Assembly: GCF_002099425.1 (NCBI RefSeq)
Contig: NW_018343979.1
Coordinates: 5,282,001 to 5,346,000 of the forward strand
Reading direction: 5' to 3'
Source: Phascolarctos cinereus
Taxonomy: Eukaryota; Chordata; Mammalia; Diprotodontia; Phascolarctidae
Length of the DNA: 64,000 nt
Below, in pieces: positions 53,223 through 63,954 of the stretch. The position numbers and the translations under genes are program-made. The notes beneath the pieces are model-generated. The model did not search any database and was not told where the DNA came from. It saw only the letters and a program-made list of their open reading frames with translations. Each line of letters starts with the position of its first letter. Position 1 is the stretch's first letter.

Positions 53223-54385
53223 TTTTCTTTGCATTTTATTATTTTAACTCTTTGTTGTTCTAGAAGGAAGATGTGAAACAGCACACTACTACTTGGGAAG
53301 TTATATTTGGTTTTCGTTTCTAGTAAATTTTACCATGAAAGTACAGCTGCCCAGCTTGGACTTTGAAATTGTTTTGAAAGAGAAATTCAACAGATTAAGA
53401 AAATCTAAGTTCTTAGAATTATTTTCTAAAACTATACCACAGAATTTTTAAGAAGTGATTCTTATACCAAGGTCTTCTTGATTCTGTGGTCAGCTCTCTA
53501 ATCATCATGCCATTATAATCACTCCAGTAAAAGTCTACATGTTTAATGGGAGAACTGGAGTGATGGGAAAATGATGTCTCAAAAGTGCAGATAGAAAGAA
53601 ATGGATCAGAGTACATATGCAGCTCTTCTGAAACCCAGAGTGAGATAGCTTAAAGCATCATTTATTCTTCAGAATTCACTAGGCAAACAGCACTAAAGAC
53701 CTGCATGTAATCAGCATTTCCAATCAAATGTTAGAAGGTCCCCAAACATAGAATAGCACTCAAAGAATTGCCTGGCAATGTCTTAAAAATGTGGGAAGAG
53801 AAATAATGAATTTCTTATAAAGATTTCAGAGGGGAAAGATAAGATAACCAAGGAGAGTCTAAATAAAAGTACCACAGTTCAAGTCAAGAAGACCTTGAGG
53901 CAACATTTATAGATAATTTGACTATAATCACTATGCACATGGCATGTAGTTGGATAAGTATTTTATCAGATTTTAGAAGATGACCTTCCCTTCTCTCTTT
54001 GTCCCTTCTATCATTCAAAATGCTTCCAACATTTGAAGCTCCAGTGAGTGGCAGGCTAAAAGTGCATGTGTTTAATATTTGTACATAGTTTTGCCCTGTA
54101 GATTTTAGCATTTAGAGAAGATAACAATTGCTGTGATCAGGCTTAAGTCAATAAGGAGGCTTATGACTTTTAGGTCATAGAAACATTCTGAAGATATCTG
54201 ACAAACTCAGTTTAAAAATGTGTGCATATCAATATATTTTGGTGTTTGAACTTGAGAAAGATAAATGGATACTTTACAAGTATGGTTTCATCAGTGTGGG
54301 CCACTTGGATAAGGAAACTCCCTGCATGGATGGAGATATACAGCTCACTGGTAGCATAGTATTAGAAAGTTGTCTGCATCATTGA
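53223..54385. other. Unassigned sequence with a SINE scrap
   Basis: 53450-53520 resembles a reversed MIR head (CCAAGGTCTTCTTGATTCTG ... ATCATCATGCC). Nothing else is recognised. Confidence 0.4.
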
Positions 54386-54389
54386 GAGC

Positions 54390-54462
54390 CCTTTTAACTT
54401 ATCCAAGGTTATAGTATAGAATCAGAGATAAAACTTGAACCAAGATGTTCCTGACTCCAAAA
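54390..54462 (-). mobile_element. MIR-type SINE remnant
   Basis: AACTTATCCAAGGTTATAGTATAG and AACTTGAACCAAGATGTTCCTGACTCC form a reversed SINE core. Confidence 0.6.
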
Positions 54463-54569
54463 TACACATATATATTTTTGTATATGTACATATTTATAAA
54501 TTAACACACTATATATAATACACATATATGTGTGTGTATGTGTGCATGTATGTATACATGTATGTATAT
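54463..54569. repeat. TA/TG microsatellite
   Basis: ACACATATATATTTTTGTATATG ... TATATGTGTGTGTATGTGTGC ... GTATGTATAT, ending where the next SINE starts. Confidence 0.9.
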
Positions 54570-54822
54570 CAGCTAGGTGGCACAGTAGATAAGGTGCCAG
54601 GCTTGAAGTCAGGAAGACTCATCTTCCTAAGTTCATCTGGCTTCAGATATTTATTAGCTGTGTGACCCCAAGCAAGTCACTTAACCCAGTTTGCTTCAGT
54701 TTCCTCATCTATAAAATAAGCTGGAGAAACAAATGAAAAACCACTCTAATATCTTTGCCAAGAAAAAATGGGGTCATAAAGAGTCAGACATTACTGAAAC
54801 AACTCACCAACAACATATGTAT
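54570..54822 (+). mobile_element. tRNA-derived SINE with RTE-type tail, full length
   Basis: Head AGCTAGGTGGCACAGTAGAT, GAAGTCAGGAAGACTCATC, core TAGCTGTGTGACCCCAAGC, CAGTTTCCTCATCTATAAAATAAG, and tail ATATCTTTGCCAAGAAAAAATGG with GGGTCATAAAGAGTCAGACATTACTG. It ends in a CAACTCACCAACAAC run. Confidence 0.9.
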
Positions 54823-55739
54823 GTGCAAATATAGATATAACCTATACAGATTAGATGCTTGTTCCGTAAATATTTGCTACTTAGGATGGGTAATTGCTTT
54901 CTTTTTAATAATTTAGTAAAAATGAAGTTTAGAGTGATTGTGATTTGCCTTGTTCACACTCCAGAAAAAAATGACACAACAACTGGGTGAAAGCCAAGTT
55001 AAAACTGATAAACTTAACTCTCCTTTCCAAATTGTAGGCATCAGGTCCTGTTTGAAAAATTAAGGGTAGACCTGAGGTCCTTCTACATTATAGCCAGAGA
55101 TGAAAACATCCTTAAGAGACCAGGTTGTTTCTGGGGATTATTGGAGGGATCTAGGGATTCTAGCTTGCTAAAGCATGCCTAAGGTTTTCTTGGTCTCCCT
55201 GATTTCCCCCGAATGCCCTGGTTTTAATTCAAGTCTCTTTAATGTGTCCCGATTGGGTCTCCAAGAAATATGTGAATAGAAGAAATGCCCAGAAAAAGTA
55301 GGTATTCCCAAGAAAGACCAAGAGTAGGAAAATGAAAGACAGTTAAATTGCTGTCCCCTAGGTTAGCCTGAAATGATATTGTCTCAGTCATTAGTCATTT
55401 GCCACAGATGTTAGTCATTATCAGGACTACACATTTGAAATTCATCTATGTAGCTCTTGTTAAATTGGATATAATGGTTAATGCATTGATGCTTATGCTA
55501 GGTCACATTATCACTTTCTGAAACAACATAACAATTTTCAATGCCAATGAAATTTATTAAACTTGAAGATTAAAAACAAGCCCCAAAGATTGAAATATGT
55601 AAAAGACTCGCAAATCTTCTTCTAGGAATTAGATGGAAAAGCTACTAAGCTAAATGAAAGATTCCTAGGAAAAAAACATTTTAATTAAAGACATAATATC
55701 TTCAACTCCATAAAAATCCTGAATCTATTGAAAAGGTAA

Positions 55740-55960
55740 CAGCCATTATCCTAAAATGAAACTGTGAGAAGCTGATGGGCCATAGTCAGAACGGCATAGC
55801 TGGCCTGAATGTATTCCCTCTCCCCTTTTTGCATATTAATAATGACAGGTGGTGCTGGAGATAATTTTAACCAGATTATGGTGAGCTGTAGTTCAGATTC
55901 AGACTTTTTTTTAAACAGCTTCCCTTTCCTAACATGTAACTAAATACACTTTAAAAATGC
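55740..55960. promoter_or_regulatory. Candidate conserved non-coding element
   Basis: Repeat-free and less AT-rich. Within 24 bases it carries TTTGCATA (55828-55835, POU/octamer-like), ATTAAT (55835-55840), TGACAG (55843-55848, MEIS/TGIF-like) and an overlapping E-box CAGGTG (55846-55851). Dense overlapping motifs of this kind are typical of developmental enhancers. No conservation data are available to me. Confidence 0.3.
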
Positions 55961-56346
55961 AATTCTTCCTAAACATGTTTGAAGATTTATGTGAGAGAAC
56001 TGATGAGGTACTTCTTTTTTGGAAATAAATTCTTTGAAAACTTGAAGTGTTGATCTTCCTTTAAAGAAAAGTCTCTCAGGTTTGTAAGGCTGTGAAGATA
56101 CCTGTTGGATATGGTGAAGCTCATGACTAGAATTTTCAAATTACAGATATACTTTTTTAATGACGACTGTACAATAAAGGGGAATTGTAATCTTTGGGCA
56201 TTGTCATCCTTGAGCTTAGAGGTCCATCAGTGGTTCTCTGTAATTGCTTGGGCTCTCTTATTTGTACTTACTAGAAGGATAAAATAACATTGTCTATGGA
56301 ATCAACTGAACATGTTTTCTTTATAAAAGGTGCATGCAGGTGCACG

Positions 56347-56365
56347 TATGTGTGTGTGTGTGTGT

Positions 56366-56396
<31 letters not shown>
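56347..56396. repeat. (TG)n microsatellite
   Basis: Near-perfect TG run with a single TC. The minus-strand His-Thr frame over it is an artefact. Confidence 0.98.
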
Positions 56397-57117
56397 ATAT
56401 AGAGGGACAAAGTTGTACCTACAGCTGAAGCTTTTAACAGATATGCCTGGGTATCCTCCCACCTCCATACCATACTTGTTTTATTTTCATCACTCCATTT
56501 CATTCCCACCCAATCATTTTTCAAGCCTGCTGCCATTACCACTTTAAACCTAACCTCATTTTTCCTCAATTTGTTTCACAATTCTTACTAACAATAGATG
56601 AGCTTCTCTAAGCTGGAGAAATGAAGTGATGTCATTTAAATGCATGGATACCCACCTCATACACACTAATTAAATTCAGTCAGGGTTGAGTTTACCAATT
56701 GTAGAGTCTATGAGATATTCAGGTATGAATTTCCAGACTATTATCAGAATTGCGATAAATAAGAGATTTAAATGAGCATTTTGATAAATCAGAGAGATAA
56801 CTTGGTTTAAACTTTTAGGAGATGAGAATAAATGATTAGGATAGGAGCTGGGAGCCTGCTGTAATCAAGGTCTCATCTACTGAAACACTTTCTAATATCA
56901 AGTCTTAGCTTACCCTCCTTTCTCAGATAAACATATAGAGTGAAAAGGAAGAAATTTGATGTTGTTCTTCTCATCCTTTCCTTCTTCCTCTGTACTCTCT
57001 AGCTACTATAATAAAGATGTATCATTTAAAGTCAATGGTGTTTTCTCTAACCCCTAAAATGAATATGGCATACTCTGTAAGTTCCTTCTTGGAAAGACCG
57101 GGCTAAATCATTTAGAT

Positions 57118-57300
57118 AATTATAAAATGTTTGAATTTGAAGGGACTTGATAGATTACCTAATCCAGCTCCTTTATTTTGCAAATGAGTAAAATGAGGTT
57201 CAAGGAAAGAAATTATTTGCAAAGAGTCACATTGAATGAAAGAGCCAGGACTTGAACCCAAGGTTTTTGACTCCATGTCTATGTTGAGTTAACCCATTCT
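57118..57300 (-). mobile_element. MIR/Ther-type SINE
   Basis: AATGTTTGAATTTGAAGGGAC, TTTGCAAATGAGTAAAATGAGG and GGACTTGAACCCAAGGTTTTTGACTCC are in reverse SINE order. Confidence 0.75.
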
Positions 57301-59265
57301 TTCAGAGGGACAAATGTCTTCACCTTTACATCATAGAGATTAGATGAACATATGCTTCATGTTGCATCATGCAGAAGTGTGTCATTCCAAGGAGATACTA
57401 TTTTGTTCTTCTTTATACTATCTTTTTCAAATTATAAAAATAAGCTGATTCAGAATAGGTACACACAGTGTTTGCATCTAGTAGAAAATAAAGCGGAGTA
57501 CCCAAAAAGTGTTGCAAGGCACTATGTCATCCAGGTTGTCAGATTGTCATACTGCAAGAAAGGTAAGCTTACCACATAGCAGTCTTACAAACAGGAAATC
57601 AACAGTATAATGGCTTCAGTTACTAATGGAAGTACAGAGTGGAGACTGACAGCATTTTTTGCCCTCTATTGCTTCCGCCATTTGCTTAAATCAGTAGATG
57701 GCTAGAAATATGAAAGAAAAAAAAACAGAAGAATATTATTTTCTAAAATGGTCCCTGTGAGTCTTATATATTTGTCAAAGCCTAGACAAATACCCTGGTT
57801 GAGAGCTGATGTCAAAATTGTTACCACTGTTACAATATTTGTACCATTCAGGCACCAACTGTTTCCAGGATATAGAAATGCAGGCAAGAAAAAAAAAAGA
57901 AAGGAAAAAATAAAAGAATAGTGATGTGAATTCAGATAGAGGTACCAAACCTCATTAGGAAGAACATTTTAAAAATCTAAAAGCAAGCATTATTCTCCTT
58001 AGATGGAATCACAGCTGTGCAGTACTGAGAGCCTAATGCATTCTGCATTAAGCAGATTGTAGGGGGAAACAGACATTCTTGTTTGGGATGTAATTCAAAT
58101 TTTGGCAGCTTTTCCCAGTTTCTGAGGTCACTTGTTCATTACAATGCACAGACATTGTTCATACCTTGTTAAATGATGATTGAGCCCAAGTGAAGTAATG
58201 AAGTTGAGATTTTTTTTTAAACTGTGTCTGTACAGCACATTGAGAAGTATTTCATTTCAGAACTTAAAATATTTAGTGATCAGCTGGCTAATGGCCAGCC
58301 ATAAATTACTGTATGCAAGCTATAAAGAAGGACAAAAAAAAAACCCTTTAACCAATTCAATAGCATCTATTCATATAGCTGGTATGCCAAATTTTGTCAT
58401 CATGGGATGTATATTTGGAAAACATTGATAGCATTTAAAAATAAATATTAATGGTATGATGCCAAATCAGGAAGGATTTGAACATTGACCTTTCTGTCTC
58501 CCCTCTCCTTACTGTTTGTTTGGATATATTTTCTTTTCTTGCTGTATTAAAAGGCATAAAGCAGATGGCAGTCACTGTTCCTTCCTGTTTTTTCTTTGTT
58601 CTCCAGCTTTGTCTTTTCCAATTTGTTTTAGCAAAAGGAAAACTTTTGTTTTGCCTTCCATTGGACTTGGATTTTATACCTCTGGCCCTAGACAAATACT
58701 TTCTCCTGTATGTGACTCCAATAAAATTCTTCTACTCAGACAATAGGAAAGGAATTGAACAGATAAAACTGTGGTATTTAATATGTTTATGGTTATATTT
58801 CACATTCATAGAAATTATTTTTGGAAATCCCTTTCTGTCTAGAACTCTAACAGAAGAACAACTTCTCTTCTTATGGAGAGCCTAGTAAAATAAAGGCTAA
58901 GCAGCTGAAGGATAGGCCAAAGCCCTTAAAAGATTAAAGGGAGAGAACCTTATAAGGTGTTCCTCGGTGTGTGTGATTCTGGAGTGTTCCTAGGTGAGAT
59001 TCTGGAGAACTTATTCAACTTGAAGTAAACATTGTCTTCCTCTTGAGAATGCATATTCAGAGACCTAGACTTTTTTCTTCTTCTTCTCATCCATCTTACC
59101 TCTGAAAGTGTAAAAAAGCAAAGAATGGACATAGAATGAAATATAATATCCACTTATATTTTACTGTAAATCATGGCAGTTTTGTAATGCAGTATGGGTG
59201 CTTCTACTTTTGTTATTGATTAGTCACTTTAATTGGCTGTTGAGCATTTAAATGTCAGGTAAATT
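57301..59265. other. Unassigned sequence, candidate conserved stretch
   Basis: Repeat-free as far as I can see. 58000-58340 has mixed composition (GCATTCTGCATTAAGCAGATTG, TTGGGATGTAATTCAAATTTTGGCAGC, CAGCTGGCTAATGGCCAGCC) and might be constrained. A 135-codon plus-strand frame at 58478-58885 is the longest non-transposon frame in the window. It is hydrophobic and Phe/Leu-rich with overlapping frames on both strands, has no recognised domain, and is most likely chance. Confidence 0.35.
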
Positions 59266-59269
59266 CTTT

Positions 59270-59695
59270 GCCTTCCTAGTATGCATTCTAACTATTCTCC
59301 CCTACTTCCTACACAACATTCTACCTCCCATCTCCATTACTGTGCATAGGCTATCTCACATGCCTGAACATACTCCCTTTTCACCTCTGATTCTTGGAAT
59401 GTGAAACTTCTTTCAGTGATCACCTCAAATGCCACCTTCTTTTGTATATCCTTTTGTAAAGGATATCCTGAGTCCTATAGTTGTTATCATCTCCCTGGTC
59501 ATGTTATATTTATTTTCCACATAGTTTGTATTTACTTAGCCCTAGATATGTTGCCCCTTCTTCTAATAAAAGATGCTTTTCTTGAAGGCATGGACTATTT
59601 CAGTTTTGACCTTGTACCATTAAGTACCCTACTATATAGTAGTCATTTCATAGATGCATTTTAAATGGATGATTAAAAGAATGAATGGTAATAAC
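59270..59695 (+). mobile_element. L2 LINE 3' end
   Basis: Continuous L2 3' region: ACCTCAAATGCCACCTTCTTTTG, ATCCTGAGTCCTATAGTTG, GTTTGTATTTACTTAGCC, TTCTTGAAGGCATGGACTATTTCAG, CCTACTATATAGTAGTCATTTC, and the terminus TTTTAAATGGATGATTAAAAGAATGAATGG. The 87-codon frame here is an incidental reading of this element. Confidence 0.85.
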
Positions 59696-59819
59696 CTTTT
59701 AGTTGAAAAGGGATTACTGTCACTTTGCTGGTGATCTGTTTGTTTCCACTAATCTTAATCTGTGCATGCTTTAAGGATCAAAGTCCAAGAAGTTTGACTC
59801 TGATATAATATACTGAATT

Positions 59820-59932
59820 TTCCTTTTTTTTTCTTTTTTTTTCTTTTTTTTCTTTTTGCATAGGAGACAAGGCAATCAGGGTTAAATTATTTGCCCAGGG
59901 TCACATAGTAAGTGTCTGAGGCTGGATTTGAA

Positions 59933-59935
<3 letters not shown>
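59820..59935 (-). mobile_element. tRNA-derived marsupial SINE, truncated by a CA microsatellite
   Basis: A poly-T tail with C interruptions, then AGACAAGGCAATCAGGGTTAAATTATTTGCCCAGGG, TCACATAGTAAGTGTCTGAGG and CTGGATTTGAACT. The same family as 18937-19022. The tRNA-like head is replaced by a CA run. Confidence 0.82.

Positions 59936-59994
<59 letters not shown>
59936..59994. repeat. (CA)n microsatellite at a SINE/half-L1 junction
   Basis: Nearly pure CA run with an ATAT interruption near 59981. It joins a SINE lacking its head to a half-L1 lacking its 3' end. Confidence 0.98.
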
Positions 59995-59995
<1 letters not shown>

Positions 59996-61812
59996 TCACT
60001 CTTGAACCCATTCACAATGAAATTAGGTTTCCAGAACTAACAGTCTTCCTCTCCCATCTAATTCCTCCAAGTCAGTTCTTCCTCTTGCACCTCATTTGTA
60101 TAAAATAATTACTCTTTGTAGCTGTTTCTAAATGGTTTTACTTTTTAAAGTCATATCATACTCAGGTCTACCCCAATCTTTCTTGTGAACCACCCAATTA
60201 CTAATAACAATCTGATGCACACATTTTACATATGAACCTCATTAAATCTTCTATTAAGTTCAGGTTTTTTCTTGTTGTTGTTGTTGTTTTTAACAAAGTA
60301 CTGACAGTTCATTAAATATCCTTTTTTTTTTCATTCAAGATTATGCTTAGTTTTGCTGGTATGATATTTTTGGCTGGAACCCCAGTTCTTTTGCTCTTTG
60401 ATGATACATGGTGTTCCAAGACCTATGGTCTTTTAATGTCACTGCTGCTAGATCTTGTGTGATTCTAATTGTGGAACCTCCATATTTAAATTGTTTTTTT
60501 CTTCTTGCTTGTATAATTTGTCCTTGAGCTGGGAGTTTCAGAATTTGACTATAATATTCCTATGGATTTTCTTCATAGGATCTCTTTCAGGTGGTTATTA
60601 GTGGGTTTTTTTATTTCTACTTTCCCTCTTATTCTAATGCTTCCAGACAATTTTCTTTAAATATTTCTTGTATGATTGTATCAATATTGGTTTTTTGATC
60701 ATACCTTTCAGGTAGTCTGATTATTCTTATGTTTTCTATTCTTGATCTGTTATCCAGATCAGTTGTCTTTCTTATGAGATGCTTCACATTCTCATCTATT
60801 TTTTCATTTTATATTTTGTTTTATTATTTCTTGATCTCTTATAACTTTGCTGGCTTCACCTTGCTCAATTCTGATTTTCAAGGAGTCATTTTCCTCCTTA
60901 AGATTCTGGATCTCCTTTTCTAATTGGTTGACTTTCTTTTCATAATCTTCTTGTTTTTACTGGATTGTTCTTATTTTTTTTAGATTTTCTTCAATCTTTC
61001 TCATTTGATTTTTAAAGTCTTTTTTAAGTTCTTCTGTGAATTCTTTTTGAGCAGGTGACTATTTGACATTACCCTTTAGGGGTAGAAGAGGGTTTCTTTG
61101 CTTCACTATCCTTCTCTGAAGATGAATCCCAGTCTTCTCTATTCCCATAGTAATTCTCTGTGGTTAGATTATTTTTTTTCCTTTGCCTGTATATTTCTTT
61201 TTTAATTTGTAGTACCTTAATTTTTATAATCACTTCTATTCTGGGGCATGGAGGATGGTGTCTCTGTCCTCAGATCCTCCTTCAGTTCTCCTCTCTGGCC
61301 TGGAACTGGAACCCAGATCTGCAGACTTCTGTGAGTGTCCACAGATAATGATGTCCCTGCCTTACTGCTTCTGCACTCACAGGGTGTGTGCTGGTTCCTT
61401 CTCACCCCTGCAGTGTCTCCATAGCACAGCTGGGTCTGGCATTCCTTGTCAGCAAAGGTTTCCTTGATCTTTCAAGGCTCAGATGCCCAACACTCCTCAC
61501 TGTCCATTCAGTAAAAGTTCCTGTGGCTGGGGTTCAGGCAGCCTCCCAGCCCAGCTAATTTTAGGGATTGCTGCTTGTTGTTTAAGCAGATTTAGGAACT
61601 AGCCAGGCATTGTTTGTTCTTCACAGGGACAAAATCTTGTCCTGGGACTTTTCTTCAGAATTCTCCAATTATACCAGGGAGACCTACTCTGCCCCTACTC
61701 TTATTTATTTTTACTGCTTTGTGTTTTCCCTGAGGGACAATTTCATCTCTTTTGTGGGGGAAAATTTTGAGAGCTTGGAATTTTCTGACCTGCTTTGCCA
61801 TCTCCCCAGAAT
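59995..61812 (-). mobile_element. Half-L1 (HAL1-like) LINE, copy B
   Basis: Aligns by eye with copy A from 45596 to 47527 in the same orientation. Shared runs include TGTATAAAATAATTACTCTTT, ACTAATAACAATCT, TCAATTCTGATTTTCAAGGAGTCATTTTC, CTTTTCATAATCTTCTTGTTTTT and, at the 5' end, GCCATCTCCCCAGAATC. Copy B lacks the last 0.8 kb of copy A's 3' side. The ORF1 region (about 60400-61170) is broken at many places. The 5' UTR (61180-61812) holds the less AT-rich part. Confidence 0.75.
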
Positions 61813-61861
61813 CTCCTTTGTCATGTTCTTAAAGCAGTTTGATATTCTGTTAAAGGGAATG

Positions 61862-62038
61862 AAGTATGAAACAGGAGAGACTAGTTCTAGCCCCAACATT
61901 GTAGTTAACTAGCTGTGTAACTAGGTGTGGGTTAATTACTTACACTCTGTGACTTTTGGTTTCCTCACTTGCATAATGAAAGATCTGGCCTAGATTCTCT
62001 CTTAAATATCTTCTAGCTTTTGAATTCTATAATATAAT
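61862..62038 (+). mobile_element. MIR-type SINE
   Basis: CTAGTTCTAGCCCCAACATTG, ACTAGCTGTGTAACTAGGTG, GTTTCCTCACTTGCATAATG, GATCTGGCCTAGATTCTCTC and a TTGAATTCTATAAT end. Confidence 0.78.
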
Positions 62039-62079
62039 GAATGCAGACTTTCTTTTTTCTACTAATTAATTCCCCATAT

Positions 62080-62278
62080 AGCATTTCACAGCCCTAAAGG
62101 CTGGAAAGGATTTTACATGTCATCAAGCTCAACTCTGTCACTTTACAGATGAGGAAACTGAGGCCTAGAGAAATTGAATGAGTAGCCCATAGTCAAATAA
62201 GTACTATGTAACAGAGGCAGGTTTTAGTCACAACAAACTTCAAATTCAGTGCTCTTTCCATTATATCTCATTCTCTCT
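62080..62278 (-). mobile_element. MIR/Ther-type SINE
   Basis: CTAAAGGCTGGAAAGGATTTTAC, CTTTACAGATGAGGAAACTGAGGCCTAGAG and CAGTGCTCTTTCCATTATATC are in reverse SINE order, head to head with the SINE at 61862. Confidence 0.78.
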
Positions 62279-62404
62279 TATTTGGTAAAAGGAGCTATTT
62301 TATTTCTTTGTTTTGCTTTTCTGGGGAAGCAAGGGAATAAGAAACTGTTATTACTAGATAGCTCAACATAACATGCTCTCAGAAAAATTTCTTAATACTA
62401 ATTT

Positions 62405-63954
62405 TTGAAAAAATATTGAGCCAGAGGGAAGTAGAGCCAAGAGGGTGGAAAGAAGCCAGGAAGTTTTCTGAGCCTTCCCCAGTTTCCTTCAGTTTCCTGC
62501 TTATTCCAAGTTATCTTATTCTAAGATAACTTAGAAGGACTTCAGGAAAGGTCTATCTCACTTATGTAAAAGGGGAGTTCAAACAGTGTCTGGGCAAGCC
62601 AACAGGAAGCTTTTAGCCACAGCACAGATAAGCAGCCAAGGCCTCTCAGTCCTGGCTCAGCAGGTTAGTGGCACAGCAGTCCAGCTGTGAAGCCTCCAGC
62701 CCCATTGAAGAAGGCAAATTGCAAACCCCAGAACCACAGCACAACATGAACAGCTAAGCTGGACCACCCTAAGCACAATGAGCAAGCCATAAGCACTGGA
62801 GGCTTCTGCATGGAAAACCAGTGACCAGGCTCCTGAACCTGAGAACAAGAAGCTTGGAACAGTGACCCCTGAGCCTCAGGAGCAGAGCTCAAATTTAAAA
62901 GTCAAAAAATAGGGTGGGAAAATGAGTAAGAAAAGAGTTCTGACCATAGAAAGATATTAGGGTGACAGGGAAGATCAAAACACAAACCCAGAATTGGACA
63001 AGAATGTCAGGACTAAGGGTGAAGCCTCAAAGAGGAATATGAATTTTTCTCAAATCCAAAAAGTCCCTTTGGAAGAGTACAAAAGACATTTTTAAAAATC
63101 AAGTAAGAAAGGAAGAAGAAAAATTGGGAAAAGAAATGAAAGTTATGGAGGAGAATTATGAAAAAAAAGAATCAACAGCTTGGAAAAGGAATCAAAAAAA
63201 TTGAATAAAACAACTCCTTAAAAATAGAATTGGCCAAATGGAAGGGAAAAAAATAACCACTGAAGAAAACAAAAGGGAAAGGGTGAGGACTGATAGAAGG
63301 GAGGGAAGAAGTAGGAGGGGAAAGGGGAAAGAAAAGAAGGGCAGATAGAAGGTAGGGCAGATTGAGGGAAGTGGTGATCAGAAGCAAAATAGTGGGAGGA
63401 GGGAAAGGTGAAAGGAGAGAGAAAAGTATAAACAGGGGGGATAATAGGATGTGGGAAAATACACAGTAATCAAAAATGTGAATGTGATGAATTCTCCCAT
63501 AAAATGGAAGCAGATAGCAGAGTGGATTAAAAAACAAAATCCTACAATATGTTGTTTACAAGAAACACATCTGAAGCAGAGAGATACACACAGAGTAAAA
63601 GTAAAGTGCTGTAGCAAAATATATTATGCTTCAGCTGAAGTAAAAAAAAAAGTCAGAGGTTGCAATTCAATCTCAGACAAAGCAGAATTAAAAATGGATC
63701 TAATTAAAAGAGATAAGGAAGGAAACCAAATCTTACTGCAAGATACAATAGGCAATGAAGTAATATCATAAATAAACATGTATGCACCAAGTGGTATAGC
63801 ATCCAAATTCTTAGAGGAAAAATTAAGTGAGTTAGAGGAAAGAAATAGACAGCAAATCTATACTAGTTGGGGATTTCAACCTCCCCCTCTCAGAACTAGA
63901 TAAAATGTAACCACAAAATAAACAAGAAATAAACTAAGAAGGTGAATAGAATTT
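62405..63954 (+). mobile_element. L1 LINE, 5' part, with internally shortened ORF1
   Basis: The 5' UTR starts near GAAGTAGAGCCAAGAGGGTGG and runs to about 62920. An ORF1 start at 62922 (MSKKRVLTIERY) is followed by a Lys/Glu-rich coiled-coil-prone stretch (EEKLGKEMKVMEENYEKKES) and KNRIGQMEGK. Then comes a purine-rich GGGAA tract (63250-63450) and the ORF2 N-terminus (63484-63770): SPIKWKQIAEWIKKQNPTIC, CLQETHLKQRDTHRVKVK, SDKAELKMDLIKRDKEGNQI, and beyond it INMYAPSGIASKF. CLQETHL is the glutamate motif of the L1 APE endonuclease. ORF1 to ORF2 spacing is only about 0.56 kb, so the ORF1 RNA-binding C-terminal domain seen in the half-L1 copies is missing. ORF2 breaks down before 63954, and the rest is off the edge or cut by the next element. 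Confidence 0.82.

Larger units (their letters stand above)
54823..57115. other. Mostly single-copy sequence with a TG microsatellite
   Basis: No gene and no repeat family recognised from 54823 to 57115, except a (TG)n run at 56347-56396 with one TC interruption. 55740-55960 is described separately as a candidate regulatory element. Confidence 0.45.

Noticed and set aside
63172-63537. 121-codon minus-strand frame, Pro/Phe/Leu-rich
   Set aside because: It is the complement of the purine-rich tract and ORF2 start of the plus-strand L1.
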